NCBI RefSeq assembly: GCF_030867145.1 | Contig: NC_134420.1 | Location: forward strand, 44,350,912-44,414,911 | Direction: 5' to 3' | Origin: Opisthocomus hoazin | Taxonomy: Eukaryota > Chordata > Aves > Opisthocomiformes > Opisthocomidae | DNA: 64,000 nt | Shown here: one piece after another, positions 1 to 13,593 of the stretch | How positions within the stretch are numbered: the stretch's first letter is position 1 | Layout of the letters: the number at the start of each line of letters is the position of its first letter | Notes under the pieces: generated by a model | Databases searched by the model: none | The model's input: only the letters and a program-made list of their open reading frames with translations | Told to the model about the DNA's origin: nothing | Position numbers and translations under genes: made by a program

Positions 1-92
1 GAGAAAAGAGAAGAGAGAATGAAGTGAGACGAGAAAAGAATGAAACGAGAGGAGAAAAGGAAGGAAACATGAGGGGAGGGGGAGAGGGCAAG
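1..92. repeat. Decayed GAGAA-type pentanucleotide repeat
   Basis: Purine-only tract with a rough 5-base period (GAGAA, AAGAG, GAGAC) and occasional T or C. It runs off the window's left edge. Confidence 0.7.
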
Positions 93-1617
93 TTGAGTTA
101 TGCTGTAGTATATGTCTATAACTATTTGATAACATAACACAACAGACATGATAGTGTTCAAAATAATGAATGGTTTGGTTAAGACAAATCTATCTCTGTT
201 CTCCCAGACGCATAATACCAAGTCACTCACAGAAATGGATTGGTAGTGAATTTAGACATGATGAAGGAGATACTGTACTCCTTTGCATGATATATAATTA
301 ATCTGTGGAATTTCATTTCTACAAGAAATTATTGAGTCAAATAGCTTAGTGGGATTGTAAAGGAGTATAAATACAGACTAGGAGCTGTGCTAAGATAGCA
401 GGTTAGTTCAGACTAATGACAGCAGCGAGCTAACTTCATTCTCCATGATGAAAGCTGTTGTCTGCTGAAAGAACAGGGGAAATTTCCTAACTCCATGCAA
501 AAATGGCCAAAGCAAGATGGAAGATTTCCACGTTTCTCTGAGGCAATCAAAAATGGGCCACCGTCAGACACAAGGTACGTATAAAAAGCATAGAAAATGC
601 CTGTGTTTCTTTTCTTTCCTCTTCATTCAGCTGTTGAGATGTGAAGATGTGATGTCAGAAACAAATTATTTCAATTACTTGGCAAGCTATTCTGCTGCAG
701 CAGAAGAAATTATCTCAAATATGATTTTGTGGATAACTGTAACCAGCTTTCCATATGCTATAAGTAACATGTACATGGTTACCTAGGGGTTAATTGTGAT
801 AAATTATATTTCAATGAGGAAAATACTTATATATCAGGCCAGTTGGGTAACAATATTTCAGAAGAATAACCCTTCTTTAATCATATACTTTGATGGAGGA
901 ATGCTCATAAGCACATCAGCACAACTCCATTCTTTCCATGAGGGCTGACGTCTTAAACTCCTCTACGCAATGAATCACCTTGTCAAATAAAGTGCGAAAT
1001 GGAAAACCTGTTTTCAAACTCATCTGATATAATGACATTTACAACAACATGCTTGAGGTGATAAACCCACAATAATAATTATATTTCTCTTAGAATTCCA
1101 TAGTACTTTGAAAGTTTTATGCAATCATATGCTCTTTTTTTCTTTTTTCTTCAAGAAAATTTTATACCAGGACTTTCACTTTATAGGTCTTTAAGACAAG
1201 GCAGGAGGAAAACCACATTTTGCATACAACTGGAACTCTCAATTTTAACATTTTATTTGAAGAAACTATATAGTTTCAATAGCCAGCTAACTTATATATC
1301 CTCATCCAAAGATTCAGGTGGTTCTTTTAAAATATGATACACATTAAAATTATTTGCTTATGGTTTTTCAATGGTGATCAGCAATATTTATATTTCCTGA
1401 TCCTTATCATGGCAGTAAACACACTAATAATATATCTCTGAACGTATTTCTTAAGCTTAGTCAAATGAAAAAGCTGACATGAAGGAAGTCCATGTTAATC
1501 TTAGAAATCTACATGCTAATAATTATATTTTATCATATGAAGTTTTTGGAAGGATAAAGAAGCAAGCAGTTTCAAGAGCATCCTTCCAGTCACTCTTGCC
1601 ACTACCAGAACAACCGT
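93..1617. other. AT-rich intergenic DNA, nothing recognised
   Basis: Open frames here are at most 89 codons, with no recognisable protein features. Confidence 0.6.
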
Positions 1618-1704
1618 AGAATAGTAGGATCATGGAATGGTTTGGCTTGGAAGGGACCATGAAGATCATCTATTTCCAACTGCCCTGCCATGGACAGGGA
1701 CAAT
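1618..1704 (-). mobile_element. CR1 LINE, 3' tail fragment, minus strand
   Basis: The + strand reads AGAATAGTAGGATCATGGAA, then GGTTTGGCTTGGAAGGGACC and GATCATCTATTTCCAACTGC. This is the reverse complement of a CR1 3' tail. It is diverged and short. The inner boundary near 1704 is approximate. Confidence 0.88.
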
Positions 1705-4700
1705 GTTGTTGGAACACTGACAATGTTCTTGGCTTACCCTATCTCACCTACTGCAACTGGCATCTCTGAACAGAGGTTGAGGTTTCATCCAGCTCTTCTA
1801 AACAGCAGGTTTGACGTGACTTTTTAGAGGTATTAGAACTGTAGTTATTTAGTATCTGCAACAAACATGTATAGATCTGGTGCTGTAGAAAAATGGGCCT
1901 CTGGGGAAATGCTTGACTTTCAGCACTGAATATGTGTGTTGAGCTGGAAAACAAAGGCTTAAGAATGTGGGATAAACTTTCCAGACACTCTGGTGAACAA
2001 CAGCTGACAATCTTTAATAGGAAGGAATGAAATGACAGATCAGGTGCTCGGAAAGTAGAATTTGGTAAGTGGTGTATATGAGCCAGTACATGGAGGTGAG
2101 AGGATTTGGTGAGGCTTCTGCACAACCGAGAAAGCATTTCTCAATGTAGGTGTGGGCTACTAACAGAATTATTGTAACAGCTGCAGTTACATTCTTGAAT
2201 CTAAAATGCACCCAGTAAGTATATCATCTTTATAATATTATTTGCTGAATCATCAGTTTGTGTAAAAATGTTTGTGTAAAAATAAGGATCTTATGCTTCA
2301 TTACGAATGGGACCTCATAACAAAATCTTCAAATGAACATCTCATGTAAATTACTTTCCCCAATGCTGCTTCTTTTGTGACTGTATAGGTTTTTTTGCCT
2401 TGCACTAAAAGGTAACAATAGAGTAGGTTTTGGAAGAGTGTATGTTTGTTATTAAAAGAAGAAAACAAGCAGCAACCCACCAACACTTCCTCTCTACTCC
2501 TACTTGCAAATGGACACATGAAACATTTCTCACCAGCCAAATTTAAAAAAGAGGCAAAATTACACAGTATACAGCTCTTTCATTTATGCCCATCCACATT
2601 TAAAACCAGGTCCAAAGTCCTTAAATATAATTCCATTATGACAACATTAGTGAAGAGAAACCAAACTGTTCCTACGCAAGGATCCATAAACAGTGGTTCT
2701 GCAAAGGGGACCTCTTACCATTTCGTTTACCAGCAATGCCTGCACCATAAAGCAGGCCACAGACTCTCATTGTCTGTTTTGCTTATCAGGAAATTCCGTT
2801 CTCACACAGAAGACATGATTAGAACGAAAATGGGAAAAGATCCCTGAGTATTTCTTCCTTTGCAGTGTTGGAAAGTGGAAGTTGGATAGTGAGGTCTTGC
2901 ATTCCCTAGGCCAAAGCAATGTATAAATAAGTAAGTGGTGATACAAGTGTGGGAAGCTGGACAAGACTAGGAAATAGTCACTTAAAAAGGCAGTATTGTT
3001 ATGATGTAAAAAAATGTCACAGTGGCTCCATAAATAGCCAGTTTTTATGCAAGATAATTTTCCATTACATGATGGAAACCAGAAGCAACTAATAGGAACT
3101 CATTAAAGTGCTAATAAGGTGGGATAAATCTGCCTATAGAATCAGAGGGCCAGCACCTGTTTGAAAGGTGGCAAATGAATGAAAAAAATTTGCAGCATCT
3201 TTTCTTAGCCCAAATCCTTAAACATGGTCGCATAATGTGTGCTTTAAAAAGGCATAGTGATTTCTTTGTGCTATAGCATTTTCATCCAGACTATAATCCA
3301 TCATATGTCAATACTTTTGGTTAAGTAACTATCTGGCATTTTAAACATGATAAGCTTGCTATGGTGCTGTATATTACTTACTACTTCTATGCTGGACTGG
3401 GTTTTTTCATTATTTCATTTTGGATATAGAAATCTGTTTCAAGGTTCAGTTAGAAATAAAATGTTTTAAACTTAATTTATATCATAAGCAAATCTTTATA
3501 TTTTACTGTTGTAAATATCTTTGGGAAAAGCAAATTGTAGTTGTTTTAAATTTGAGTATTAAGTTCCATAACAAACTATACACCTAAAAGGAAATACAAA
3601 TGCCTATGTTCTAAAGAAATTCTACCAGTTAAGTAGTATACTAACGAGCTATATTTTTAAAATTGCATTGCAATTTGTGATTATTGCTGCCAACACAAGA
3701 TTTTTCAGAACTTAGATCTTTTTCATAATTAAAGTTGCAAAGTGCACAGTGCCATAGCACATGACAAATTGCCCTTGAGCACTGGCTAATGACAGAGACA
3801 CAGCTTATTCATAGCATACCATGTGTCCTAGAATACAAACATGAAAAAAAGTAATAACAGGAAAAGGCCTTTAAATGGATCACTCAGATAAGTCCCCTAG
3901 ATGAGATAATGGAATGGTGCCTGGATTTGAATTCTTGGCCACTTCTGTGGGACTAGTTTCTTACATTTTTTAAGATGGGAAAATGGAATAGGTATTGGAA
4001 TATTAATTTGTTTTACAACCTATGAGTTAAGAGCATTTACATAAGACAATGCTGAAAGGCTTAATTTTTATTAGTGTAAAACCAAAAGCTTTAATGTTTT
4101 TATATATTTGATACTGTGTATTTCTAGTGCTTGTATATGAACTCTAGGCAGCGGAATAATTTAGTGATTCCAAAAACTGTTCACTTACTTTTCCTGTCTC
4201 AAACAGTACTGGCCTCTTTGTTTTCACCTCAGCTAGACAAGCCCATGCTTTTGCAGAGAACAGAAAACTCTTAAGCCCTTCCCTTTTTAAAGGCACAGAA
4301 AGCTGAAAGTAAACACAGTGGAGAAAGTGTAAAGAAAAGTGTGTCTTAAAAAAGGGGCTAGTACGGGAGATCCACAGCAACAGCAGAAGAATAACTGTCT
4401 TTGCTCACCCTGAAGGAACCTTGAATTTTTCTTAAAATCAAGTCCAGTAAGGCCACTATCCAAGTTCTGAGGTTGCCCAGAGGAAAAGGTTTGTCAGACT
4501 ATAATCTTTGTGGAAAAGTTGTTCCTTGACCTTTTTTGCCACTGTATGTCTACTGCAGCACAGGGAGGTCAAAAGTGCGCTAGTTGTTAGCACCAGAGAT
4601 GAAGCTTAACCAGACACGGAGAGCAATGATTGTCAAACGGCTCCATTTGCAAGACAAGAAGTGTATCCTTAGCAGAGCAAGGGAGATGAAAGAGATTATT

Positions 4701-7102
4701 TTCTAGGGGTCACATTTGTTCTTCTTTTCTGACCTCTCTCAAGATGGGAAAAGAAGCGGGAAGAGTTTTCTCTAGCAAAGAGGTGCTACAAAGAAAACGG
4801 GACTGTGCTTTCCTCATCTCTTCTCTGCTAGTCTTCTAGCCACGGTTAACTCTGTTCTGCCTTTCAGTCTTTCTCTTTCGTAAGAACCTAGTGAAAGCAT
4901 AATAATTGAATAGAGATATTAAAAGGACAGTTTCAAGCGCCTGTAATTTTACATTTTAATGCCCTTCTTAGAACCTGGAAATGAGTTTGGGCTATGGTTT
5001 GGAGCTTTTATTTGTTTCTTGTACTCCTTTCCAACTATTTCTGCCATTAGTACCACTATGGCAGCAGCACCTAGGAGCCATAGCCATGGGTCTGTGAGGT
5101 ACTGGAAATAAATAAGCTGTTTGTGTTTTGCATTTCCAGCCTCCCTCTGTTTTTTACTGACTATCGCTTGAAATAAACTTACTTGATTTAATTTCTGGTT
5201 CCCATAAGCTCAATGCCATTCAAGGTGTCAGAACATTTCAGGGAACTTGCGGGTTGCAAAGCCATCCTCATTCCATCCCTTGGTTGGCAGGCCCCACTCC
5301 ACCAGGATACAAATATAAAATCTTGTATGAAAAGAGACTCTTTTAATAGGTACTCGGAGTTCTGAAGATACTGCCATGATACCACAGCAATTTATAGAAA
5401 TAGCTTATTTTAAACTGCTTCTTCGATTCCTCTTAGAAGCAGGCAAAACACATCCAAGAGCTATTCTAGCTCTACAATGTTGAGGTTTTGAACTTGAAAT
5501 AAAAAATAAATTTCTGACCTATCACTGAAGTCTTCAGGTTATCATATATTGACAAGACGAATTATTTGTCGTTCAAAGTGGCGTGCCTTTTTTGTATAAG
5601 TAGTGAGTATGAAACTCATCACTTCTCAACTCTTTGATAAAAGATCAGGGTAGTGGATAAATGAAAGAGTTATTATAAGGCACAGTGTGAAGTAGTTACT
5701 GATTTTTGTACTTCTCTGCTGTGACCTAAAAATCAGGTTTGACACAATTTTTCAAGATCAGGGAGGGGGAAAAGAGAAATTCTATGCAGAGGTAACTTGG
5801 AAATATGTTTCAAAGCAATTGATTGGAAATATGGGATATAACTCCCTAAGTTACCACAAAAAAAAAACCAAACCTCTGTCGATTACACTTTTGAATACTC
5901 CCTTCTTTTGACAGAGTAGTTAACAATCCAGATGTCACTTGATAAACATTCCCATGGTGGGAATTTTGAATTACGGCTAAATACTTCAAAGCTATGCAAA
6001 AATTTTTAAAACATGCAGTAAGTCAGTAGGATATAAGGCTAAGAAAAGAGAAGAAATTCTGACAGTAATGGGATATATTGTTTAGCTTCACATGGGATTT
6101 CATGTACCTTTGAAAAGCTCTCTATCATAGCAATGGATTCTGGGGTTATTTCTCTTATGACTTTAATTTATGTTTTACTGTCAGTCATCAATGTTTGTTT
6201 AACACGTGGAAAAGTTCTATTTAAACATTCCCTGAAGCTATCCATTGGGTACCTCAGAGGATAAATTATTGAAATCTAAGCAGATTAATACCTCATGCTT
6301 ATTCCCATGGCTAATGCACAATTTCGCAGTTGGAACACAAGTTTTAAGCCACAATTTTAAGCGACAGAAAATTTTGTCTGCCTTATAAAGTAAACAGGTT
6401 CAGATTGCCTTTTCAGTTTGGGAGGAGCCCTTCAGAACGCTGTAATATGGGAGGGATGGGCTGGTCGCCCCTGTGAACCCATTGAGCAGCTTTTCAATAA
6501 CTAAAACTCAAGCAGGCCAACCCTCTAGTTAAAAGGCTAACCTAAGAATGGAGAAGATCTTTAAAGGTACTTCATCTTGTTCTTGAATATCTTCACATCA
6601 GGTAACATTCTTCGGAAGTAAATAAAACTTAATCTTTAACGGGACAAAACTGTCACTACTTTTTTACAATTTCTGGGCTGCTTCAAAACATTGTTTTCCT
6701 GGTAGTTAGAAACATTCCTCTAATTTGTTTTATTTTCTGTGAACAAGAGTCTTTATCAACAAGATACTGATGACAGCTATTAGATATATAATATTTTATC
6801 ACTAAAACACAGGATCTTTCTGGCTTCTTGTCCTGTCCCTCTCAGTGGGTAAGGGGAGGTGAGCTTTTCAGTTCTCTGTGCAGTGCCCAGGACTCATGAC
6901 CATGACCCAAGAGGCTGAACTACAAACAAAGCTTTTCTTGGAATTCAGTGGAATTATAAGAGATGGTATTTTCGCAACTTCATAACATTACTTTTAGCGC
7001 AGTGGGGTTAGAACGGATATTGACTTGGCAAAGCTTACAGCAACAAAATGTCTGATTTTACAAAACCACAGAACATAGCAGACTGACAAACTTCAAACAA
7101 CA
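1705..7102. other. AT-rich intergenic DNA
   Basis: Apart from one old repeat at 5.05 kb I see no gene or element. Frames of up to 133 codons have no recognisable domain and overlap on opposite strands. Confidence 0.6.
5045..5105. repeat. Ancient amniote interspersed repeat, short copy
   Basis: GCAGCACCTAGGAGCCATAG then CCATGGGTC matches the old amniote repeat with AGCACCTAGGAGCCCCAGTC. Diverged and short. Confidence 0.4.
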
Positions 7103-7552
7103 TTGCCCTTATGTGCCTATGCAGTCAGAAATAGAGAAAGAGAGAAAAGCAAGAGAAGAAATAAGAGAGAAGATATCACCACCCTCGGATCCAGCGGCAG
7201 TCTCTGCTGGTGGTCGGGGTCCTCCAGGGGTGGGTGGGTGGGTGCGCACCAAGCAGCTGGGCCCCTCTCCTTTTATACTCTTTGGGTACCTCTTGTCCCT
7301 CCTCGGGGCAGGGGTACTGCTGTGCTGCCCAGAAGTTCTCAAAATGAGTCGGTGATTGTGCGTGGGGGTCTTGGTGGTCTCACAACCCCCCCTGCAAGGC
7401 TGGGCGCTGCCTTGCACAAGCACTTAACTGCCTTGCCTAAGTGACAGCTCAGAGGGAGAGAGGTGGGTTTTGCAAGCTGGCACCCTGCCTCCGCAGGGCT
7501 CTGCTCCTCTGCCACAGCCCCTTACCGAGGTGAGGAAGTTCCCAAAGCACAA
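7103..7552 (-). mobile_element. GC-rich LTR-like block with a TATA box on the minus strand
   Basis: A sharply bounded GC-rich block in AT-rich DNA. On the minus strand, GAGTATAAAAGGAGAGGGG (TATA box at 7269-7277) is followed by a pyrimidine-rich stretch, an arrangement like U3-R-U5 of an LTR. The minus-strand start TGTGCTTTGGGAAC near 7552 would suit an LTR end. I could not find a convincing target duplication or the other terminus, so limits and class are tentative. Overlapping open frames on both strands (80-113 codons) are taken as chance. A small CpG-rich regulatory element is the alternative. Confidence 0.38.
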
Positions 7553-8249
7553 TGCCTGATTTAGGAGTTTGCTTAATTCATGCATCTCTGTCTCGGTTTC
7601 TCAAGATGGATGTTTGCGACAATTTCTCACTCCGGCCTGGAGCCCTACACTTAATTTAATCCAAGATATTAAATGGATGTTAAATGTCTTCAGTCCTGTA
7701 AGTGCCACATTTCCTTGATTCTATTAACCCTTGCCCTCTCTAACAATTGCGCCCTACTTCTTCCTGTCAACAGCAATTATTTGTGTCACTGCTTACAATT
7801 CATGTTAAAAGCTCTTAAGTTATGGTATTCGATATCAAGGCTGACAAAAGAACAGTCTTTTTTTTGCCTTATCCTAGATAGGTATCTTCTAAGAAGTTTT
7901 CGAATTTCACAATACACCCTTGATGTCTTAAAACCCACTTATAAATACTCTCTCATTTCACTTCAAGGAAACGGGGGGAAAAAAAAAACAGAAACTAATC
8001 CATTCTTACAAAACCAAGATCTGAATAGAGAAATACCTCTGCAGTGTTGCTGTAGGCACTGTTGGTTCACTTCCCACCCACTGCATCCCTAAAAGCAAGA
8101 AAGAGCATGGTGATCTAATGCAAAATAACTGAATGTAGGTCCCAGAATTTGAGGTTCTCAATTTGTATCTGAATCTTGAAACAAAAGAGCATTTTCCAGA
8201 AATTCTGATTAGCCCCTACTTAAATGACAGCTTTCAAATTAGGCCATGT

Positions 8250-8310
8250 AGATTGAATTTAAGCCCCTAAACCTGAAATACCTAATTTAGGTGCCCTAAG
8301 TCATTAAATC
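8250..8310. repeat. Ancient amniote interspersed repeat, short degenerate copy
   Basis: AAGCCCCTAAACCTGAAATA followed by CCTAATTTAGGTGCCCTAAG resembles the TAGGCACCTAAAT family. Short and diverged. Confidence 0.35.
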
Positions 8311-10984
8311 TGATGATCTGAATGCTTTGTAGAGCTGTCAGAAAACGAAGTATCAAGGACAATATTAAATACAGCATTCAACAGAACAAAAATATATTTA
8401 ATAAAAAAAAGGTTTGTGGCCCTGCTTTCTCTGTTCTCTCTCACTCTGTCTTTCTCTTTCGAAACTTTTTAACTCAAAGATCATCCTTCATTTTAGCAAT
8501 TGAGTGTTAAGCTCAAGACTACTGTAATACAAACTGACTGTTGTGATATGGACTGTGCTTCCAGCAAAGAGTACAAAACACTGTACCTAGCACATCTTTT
8601 GTCCCTCTTCTCTTAAATCTTCTGCAAAGAACATTTTAGAGCAGGCATGACCTGCCTCATTGTGGTCAGCATCTTTTCCAAATTCATCAGAGCTGCGGAG
8701 AACAAGTACAAAATCCATACTTTTGCCTTGACGTATCAGAAAGAAAGAAGAATACCACAGAGATTGACCTGAGCATTAGGGATGTATGTTCTGGACCAGA
8801 GGCAGGATGTGTGTTAGGTTAATTACCTCAGAAATAGTTGAGTGACAAATAGCAATGATTAATTTAACAAAAAAAAAGTTATGCAAAATGTATCAAACCT
8901 AATGAAGATCCTACTGCAATTATTTCCTTGTGCTTGCTAAATCTTTCAAGATCCAGATACTCCTCCGATAATTAATTGTATAACTTAACACGCTTCTCTG
9001 ATTTAACTTTTAATTATTTGATTTGGAGAAAGGAAGTACTCAATTTGGCCTGGGTTTTTAAGTGCAACAGCAGTTTTTCAAATACCAAGGTTACAACTTA
9101 CATTATACATTACTTTCTACAAAGTAATTCATTCCACAAAACTCAATATAACTGGCCATTCCGCACCCAGGAGTTCATCAACCCAGGAGGAATTACTGGC
9201 ATGCAGTAGGCTAGAACTGAAGTATGTTGCCCAAGTAATATAGGCTTTACGCAGGCAATCAATGATCTTGTTGGTATCTGTTATGATAACATACTGCTAC
9301 AAAAGTAAAAGCATAATATGATACCAGGAGTGAAATTAATAAAGCCTGCGCGTTCTGAAAGATAATAATGGTGTATGACTTTGATACAATGTCCTGACTG
9401 CATATAAACAAACTCATTGATTGTAACTATTTTACATATGGCCTATATTTACAAGAAAGGCTAAGAAAACAGAAAGAACGTGCATTGTCTTCATAGGGAC
9501 AGGTGCCATTCAAAGTCCTGAGTCATCACTTGATGCCGGGTGATGATAATGCTATAGTTAAAATATGCTTGGAGCTGACTTAAATGTTCAAAGTGGTTTT
9601 GTTTCAAATTCAGTAGGGGATGAAAGTTCAGCTTTAAAATCCAGGAAAAAATGTCTCCTTTCATTACACTCTTTATGCAAAAGGCTGAGGATTTGTACTA
9701 CATCCCCATACAGTTCAGTAAGTGTCTTAACTGGTGCAGGGCTATGCTCACAGTCTTTGTCCTTGTCAATATTTAATAATTCAGCAGGCAGGACTAACAA
9801 GGATTTCCCTTCCAAAATCGTTGCAGCCTTGAGGCTATAGCACTAGCCAAACAGTTAAAAATGAAGGTTGGAGTCTCTTCAGGCAGAGTAATTTAAACTG
9901 TCTCCCATATTTGGGGAGTCCTCTTATCACAAATATATTGTAGATATGATGGTATTTTCTTTTGAAAGAAAACCAGTCATCACAATGTTTGTTGAATCTT
10001 CAGGGGAAAAAACAGTTTGCCAAAAAATCATAAAGCATCTTCAGTTTAGCAGGATAATGTATAAAACTCTCTCCCTTGTTTTGCAAAGACTTTATTTGAA
10101 AGATATTTCTTCAGTTATGTGGCCAGGCTATTAGCTGAAAATATTGACAACTTATTCTTCAAAATTATGAATGTATTAACTGTCATTGTGATTATTCTTT
10201 CACTATACATTTACCAAAATTGATACCTACATATTGTATCCATATAAGACAGATCAACTATTTTTGATGGACAAGTATGGGGGGGTAGTTCTGTGTTGTT
10301 TGGTTTCATGTGTTGGTTGGGTTTTTTTTCTTTAAATTAATTACCTTTTCTGGCAATGCTAAGAGAACTGAAACTATCTTTCTAGAATATTCAGGAAACA
10401 CCATGTAAAAGATTTTTGGATTGCTTTGAAATTCCTATTCAGAGCACAAGCTCATATGCAACACTATCACAGTGTAAATGGAATGATCTTGCAGCTTAAT
10501 GAAACAAGTAGAAGTTAATAATCTGATTAAAGTGGTGGCCTGTCTAGATATAACAGCTTCTCATGGAATTTGTATATAAATTCCATATTCCCAGTACCAG
10601 AAGAATAATATTTACGTCACTGCAGTTAGGCCTCTTTAACAGAAGGGGAAATAAAGCACAAAAACTGGCATTACGGAATGAATACTTGAGCAGTTGTACT
10701 GAATCTATATGAGGTGAGCACTGACAGAAAAGCTATAAACAACGTTCAGTAATAGGAAGAGAGTTTTACACTGATGTTTCTTGGCTGGCTTTTGAGGAAG
10801 GCTATGTCAACGATCATAATGGCAGATTTAGTCTCTGCTTTTGTAAATCATTCTGGCTGTAAATAAGAATCTGTCTATGTGGATGTCTTCACTGGACTGG
10901 GACCACTAAGTGTTGTATTTTTACTGGAAAGATTATGAGACACTTCAAACTGTAAATCTGAATACATTTGGATACCAATCAGGC

Positions 10985-11055
10985 AGTTCTAACACCAGCA
11001 AAACTCTCACTGACTTGAAGGGAGTTTTGTCTGTGTAGAGAACAGGATTAGCCCC
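10985..11055. repeat. Ancient amniote interspersed repeat, degenerate copy
   Basis: GCAAAACTCTCACTGACTTG then AAGGGAGTTTTGTCTGTGTA is a decayed palindrome of a repeat widespread in archosaurs and turtles (core close to ACTCCCATTGACTTCAATGG). Family name not assigned. Confidence 0.5.
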
Positions 11056-12116
11056 TCACATCGTTATTGCCTCAGAGAAAGCATTAGTGGAATAAGACAT
11101 GATGCATTTCTTCTGAATTTAACATTATTTGCTCAAAACAGTGTTCTCCTATATGGTATTTCTACATCCATATAAACTCTTTGTGTTACCACATACGTCT
11201 GAAGTTCTTTGACTTAAGGCTCTTCATTCTGCCTTTAAACCTATGTCATACAGAGCAGGCGTTGGCTTCTGATCTATCTTGATGTTATTTCCCAGATTTT
11301 TTTATCATGCTATTAATTTGTCATTAATGAGAATAACCCACATCAGAACAGCTGTAGCACAGCTACCTCCGAGAACTGCGTGCTGACAATACTTTAAGTT
11401 CACTTGGCGGGAAGCTCCACAGATTTTGTAGAACTCGTGTATTTATAAATCATAGGTGTATCTCCGCTTCCTGGCTGATACATTACAAAAGGCAATCAAA
11501 CATGTGAAAAGAACTTGGTAGTCTCAATCAACAGAGCCCTTTTCTAGACTGAGAAAACTAAAGTCATGATAGGAAATATTTGATAACACAGGTTAATAGC
11601 CACTGTTATTTGAGAGTCTTGTGTAGATACTCAGCAGACTGAGCGGATACCATAGGAAAGAAGACTTTTGAATTCTGGTAATAATTTTAGAAATACATGA
11701 GGAATTTACAGTTAATATCATTGTTTTTATTCAAGTCTAGAAAGGACAAAGCAACCATTAGAGAAGTCTCCAATGTGAATGCCAGTTTTGCTCTGAAAAC
11801 AGTCAATTCAGTCAGTGAATTCGACAAGTAGTAAAGGGTAACATCAGACGATTGCTACTAATTCTGCTATGTAGATCAAGTGAGGATTTCAGTCTCCAAA
11901 TTACCTTTCAAAAATACTATTTTAGCATGACAAGAAAGGATTTGATTCATCATGCTTTGAGAAGAGCAGGTAATGGGAAAGATGTAGAAGTTAGGAAGTA
12001 AAAAGTTTTGAATGTTTTGAACGTGCACTGGCTTTTCTACACCATGGCATAAGTCTACAAGCACCCTCAAAAGATGACTATCAAACTAAAAATTAACAGA
12101 AAACTTAAATGAGTGG

Positions 12117-12181
12117 TTGCATGTGCACCAAACTCCAATGCTGCGGTATTTACACTTGCATATGCACCAAACACCCGTGCT
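12117..12181. repeat. Near-tandem repeat, 39-bp period
   Basis: TTGCATGTGCACCAAACTCC (12117) recurs as TTGCATATGCACCAAACACC (12156). The two 26-base copies differ at a few positions. Confidence 0.75.
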
Positions 12182-13340
12182 TATCTTACTATATCAAAGA
12201 TGGTTCCTAGAGCAAAATTAAGTGAAACTAAATGAAAATATTGCTTTATGTGTACAGGATGAAGAATAACTTCCCTGTAATTCCCTCCCTTTTTAAGAGG
12301 TTTTTACCTCTGCCAGAAGTGTCTGTAACAAATCCCTGCTCATTTCCTTTCCAAGCTTCCTGAAAACTCTCAGTTGGAGGCCCTCTGGTTACGCAGGACA
12401 AGAGCTATTACTTTGCTCTCTGAGGGGAGGCCCAGGAAAGAATACTTGAACTTTGCATCATCTTGCTGGAAAACATGCAATCAATACCTGTCATTGCCCT
12501 TTAAGCTTTACTCAATTTCATCATTTCGTCTGTTCACTCTGTAATACCACTGGTTCTACGGTGCATTTTTTTTTGTTCATGTGGAAAAAGAATTACATCA
12601 TGCAAATATTGTTCTTCTGGTGCTAGACACTTTATATTTCTGTTGGAATTTAGTGAGAAGCAGTGTAAACATCAGCCACAATTATTGAAAGTATTTCCCT
12701 GAGTTAACGTTACTTAAAATACACAGTTTTCAAATGCTTTGAACAAGATGTTAGGCTAACTAACTAAAGGTAGTTAGGCCTATCTTTGCATAGCCTAGAG
12801 AATGCTATTTGCTGAAGAGTTTTCTGAGAAAAGTAAACTGTAGCTAAAAAAGCCAGCACTGACTCTAGTTTAAAATATATATGTTTGTTGATTCCCTTTT
12901 GGTTGTGGCAAGAATATTGCACTCTTGACAGCAAGGGACTAGTAGGATCTGCACAGCCTATTCTTTCCTGCAATAAATTCTTATAGATGGGTGTTACGGC
13001 GATTATGTCCCAAAAAATTACTGGATCAATGCTCTATGTAGAAACGTAGGCTTATGTCAGCTTTTCTGGTACTTCCCATCTTTCTGAAATCTGAGCCAAT
13101 GTGTTGTGAGGAATGTCTTGGTCTACATGGGATCATGAGGGAATTCTGAAAAAAAATTATGTAAATGGAGTTCTTTGTTTGCCTGTTTCTCTCATAGCTC
13201 AAAGCAAAATCTTTGTGCCCTCTACATATAGCAGAGTTTTTTGCATAAATGAGGTGGGAAAGTGAGGGAAAAAAAGACATGGGGAAAAGGGTGGAGAAGA
13301 AGAGGCACAAAGGTTACAACAGGTCAGAATTAATGTACAC

Positions 13341-13593
13341 GTTAGGACATATTACACATCCGAAGGAATGTTCCGTCTGAACATGAGGAAGAACTTCTTC
13401 CCTCTGAGGGTGATGGAGCACTGGAACAGGCTGCCCAGGGAGGCTGTGGAGTCTCCTTTTCTGGAGATATTCAAGACCTGCCTGGACAAGGTCCTGTGCA
13501 GCTTGCTGTAGGTGACCCTGCTTCGGCAGGAGGGTTGGACTAGATGACCCACAGAGGTCCCTTCCAACCCCTACTATTCTGTGATTCTGTGAT
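13341..13593 (+). mobile_element. CR1 LINE, 3' end (truncated)
   Basis: It carries the conserved end of CR1 ORF2 (frame reading [14 protein letters not shown] and [13 protein letters not shown]) and then the 3' UTR with TTCCAACCCCTA and the terminal repeat ATTCTGTGATTCTGTGAT. It is 5'-truncated, as most CR1 copies are. The 5' boundary is approximate. Confidence 0.92.

Larger units (their letters stand above)
7553..13340. other. AT-rich intergenic DNA
   Basis: Holds old repeat fragments (8.25 and 10.98 kb) and a 39-bp near-tandem repeat. The 139-codon frame at 7673-8092 is Leu/Ser-rich with no domain I recognise. Confidence 0.6.

Noticed and set aside
7103..7444. 113-codon frame with antisense 104-codon partner
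   Set aside because: Falls in the GC-rich LTR-like block; no recognisable domain and open on both strands.
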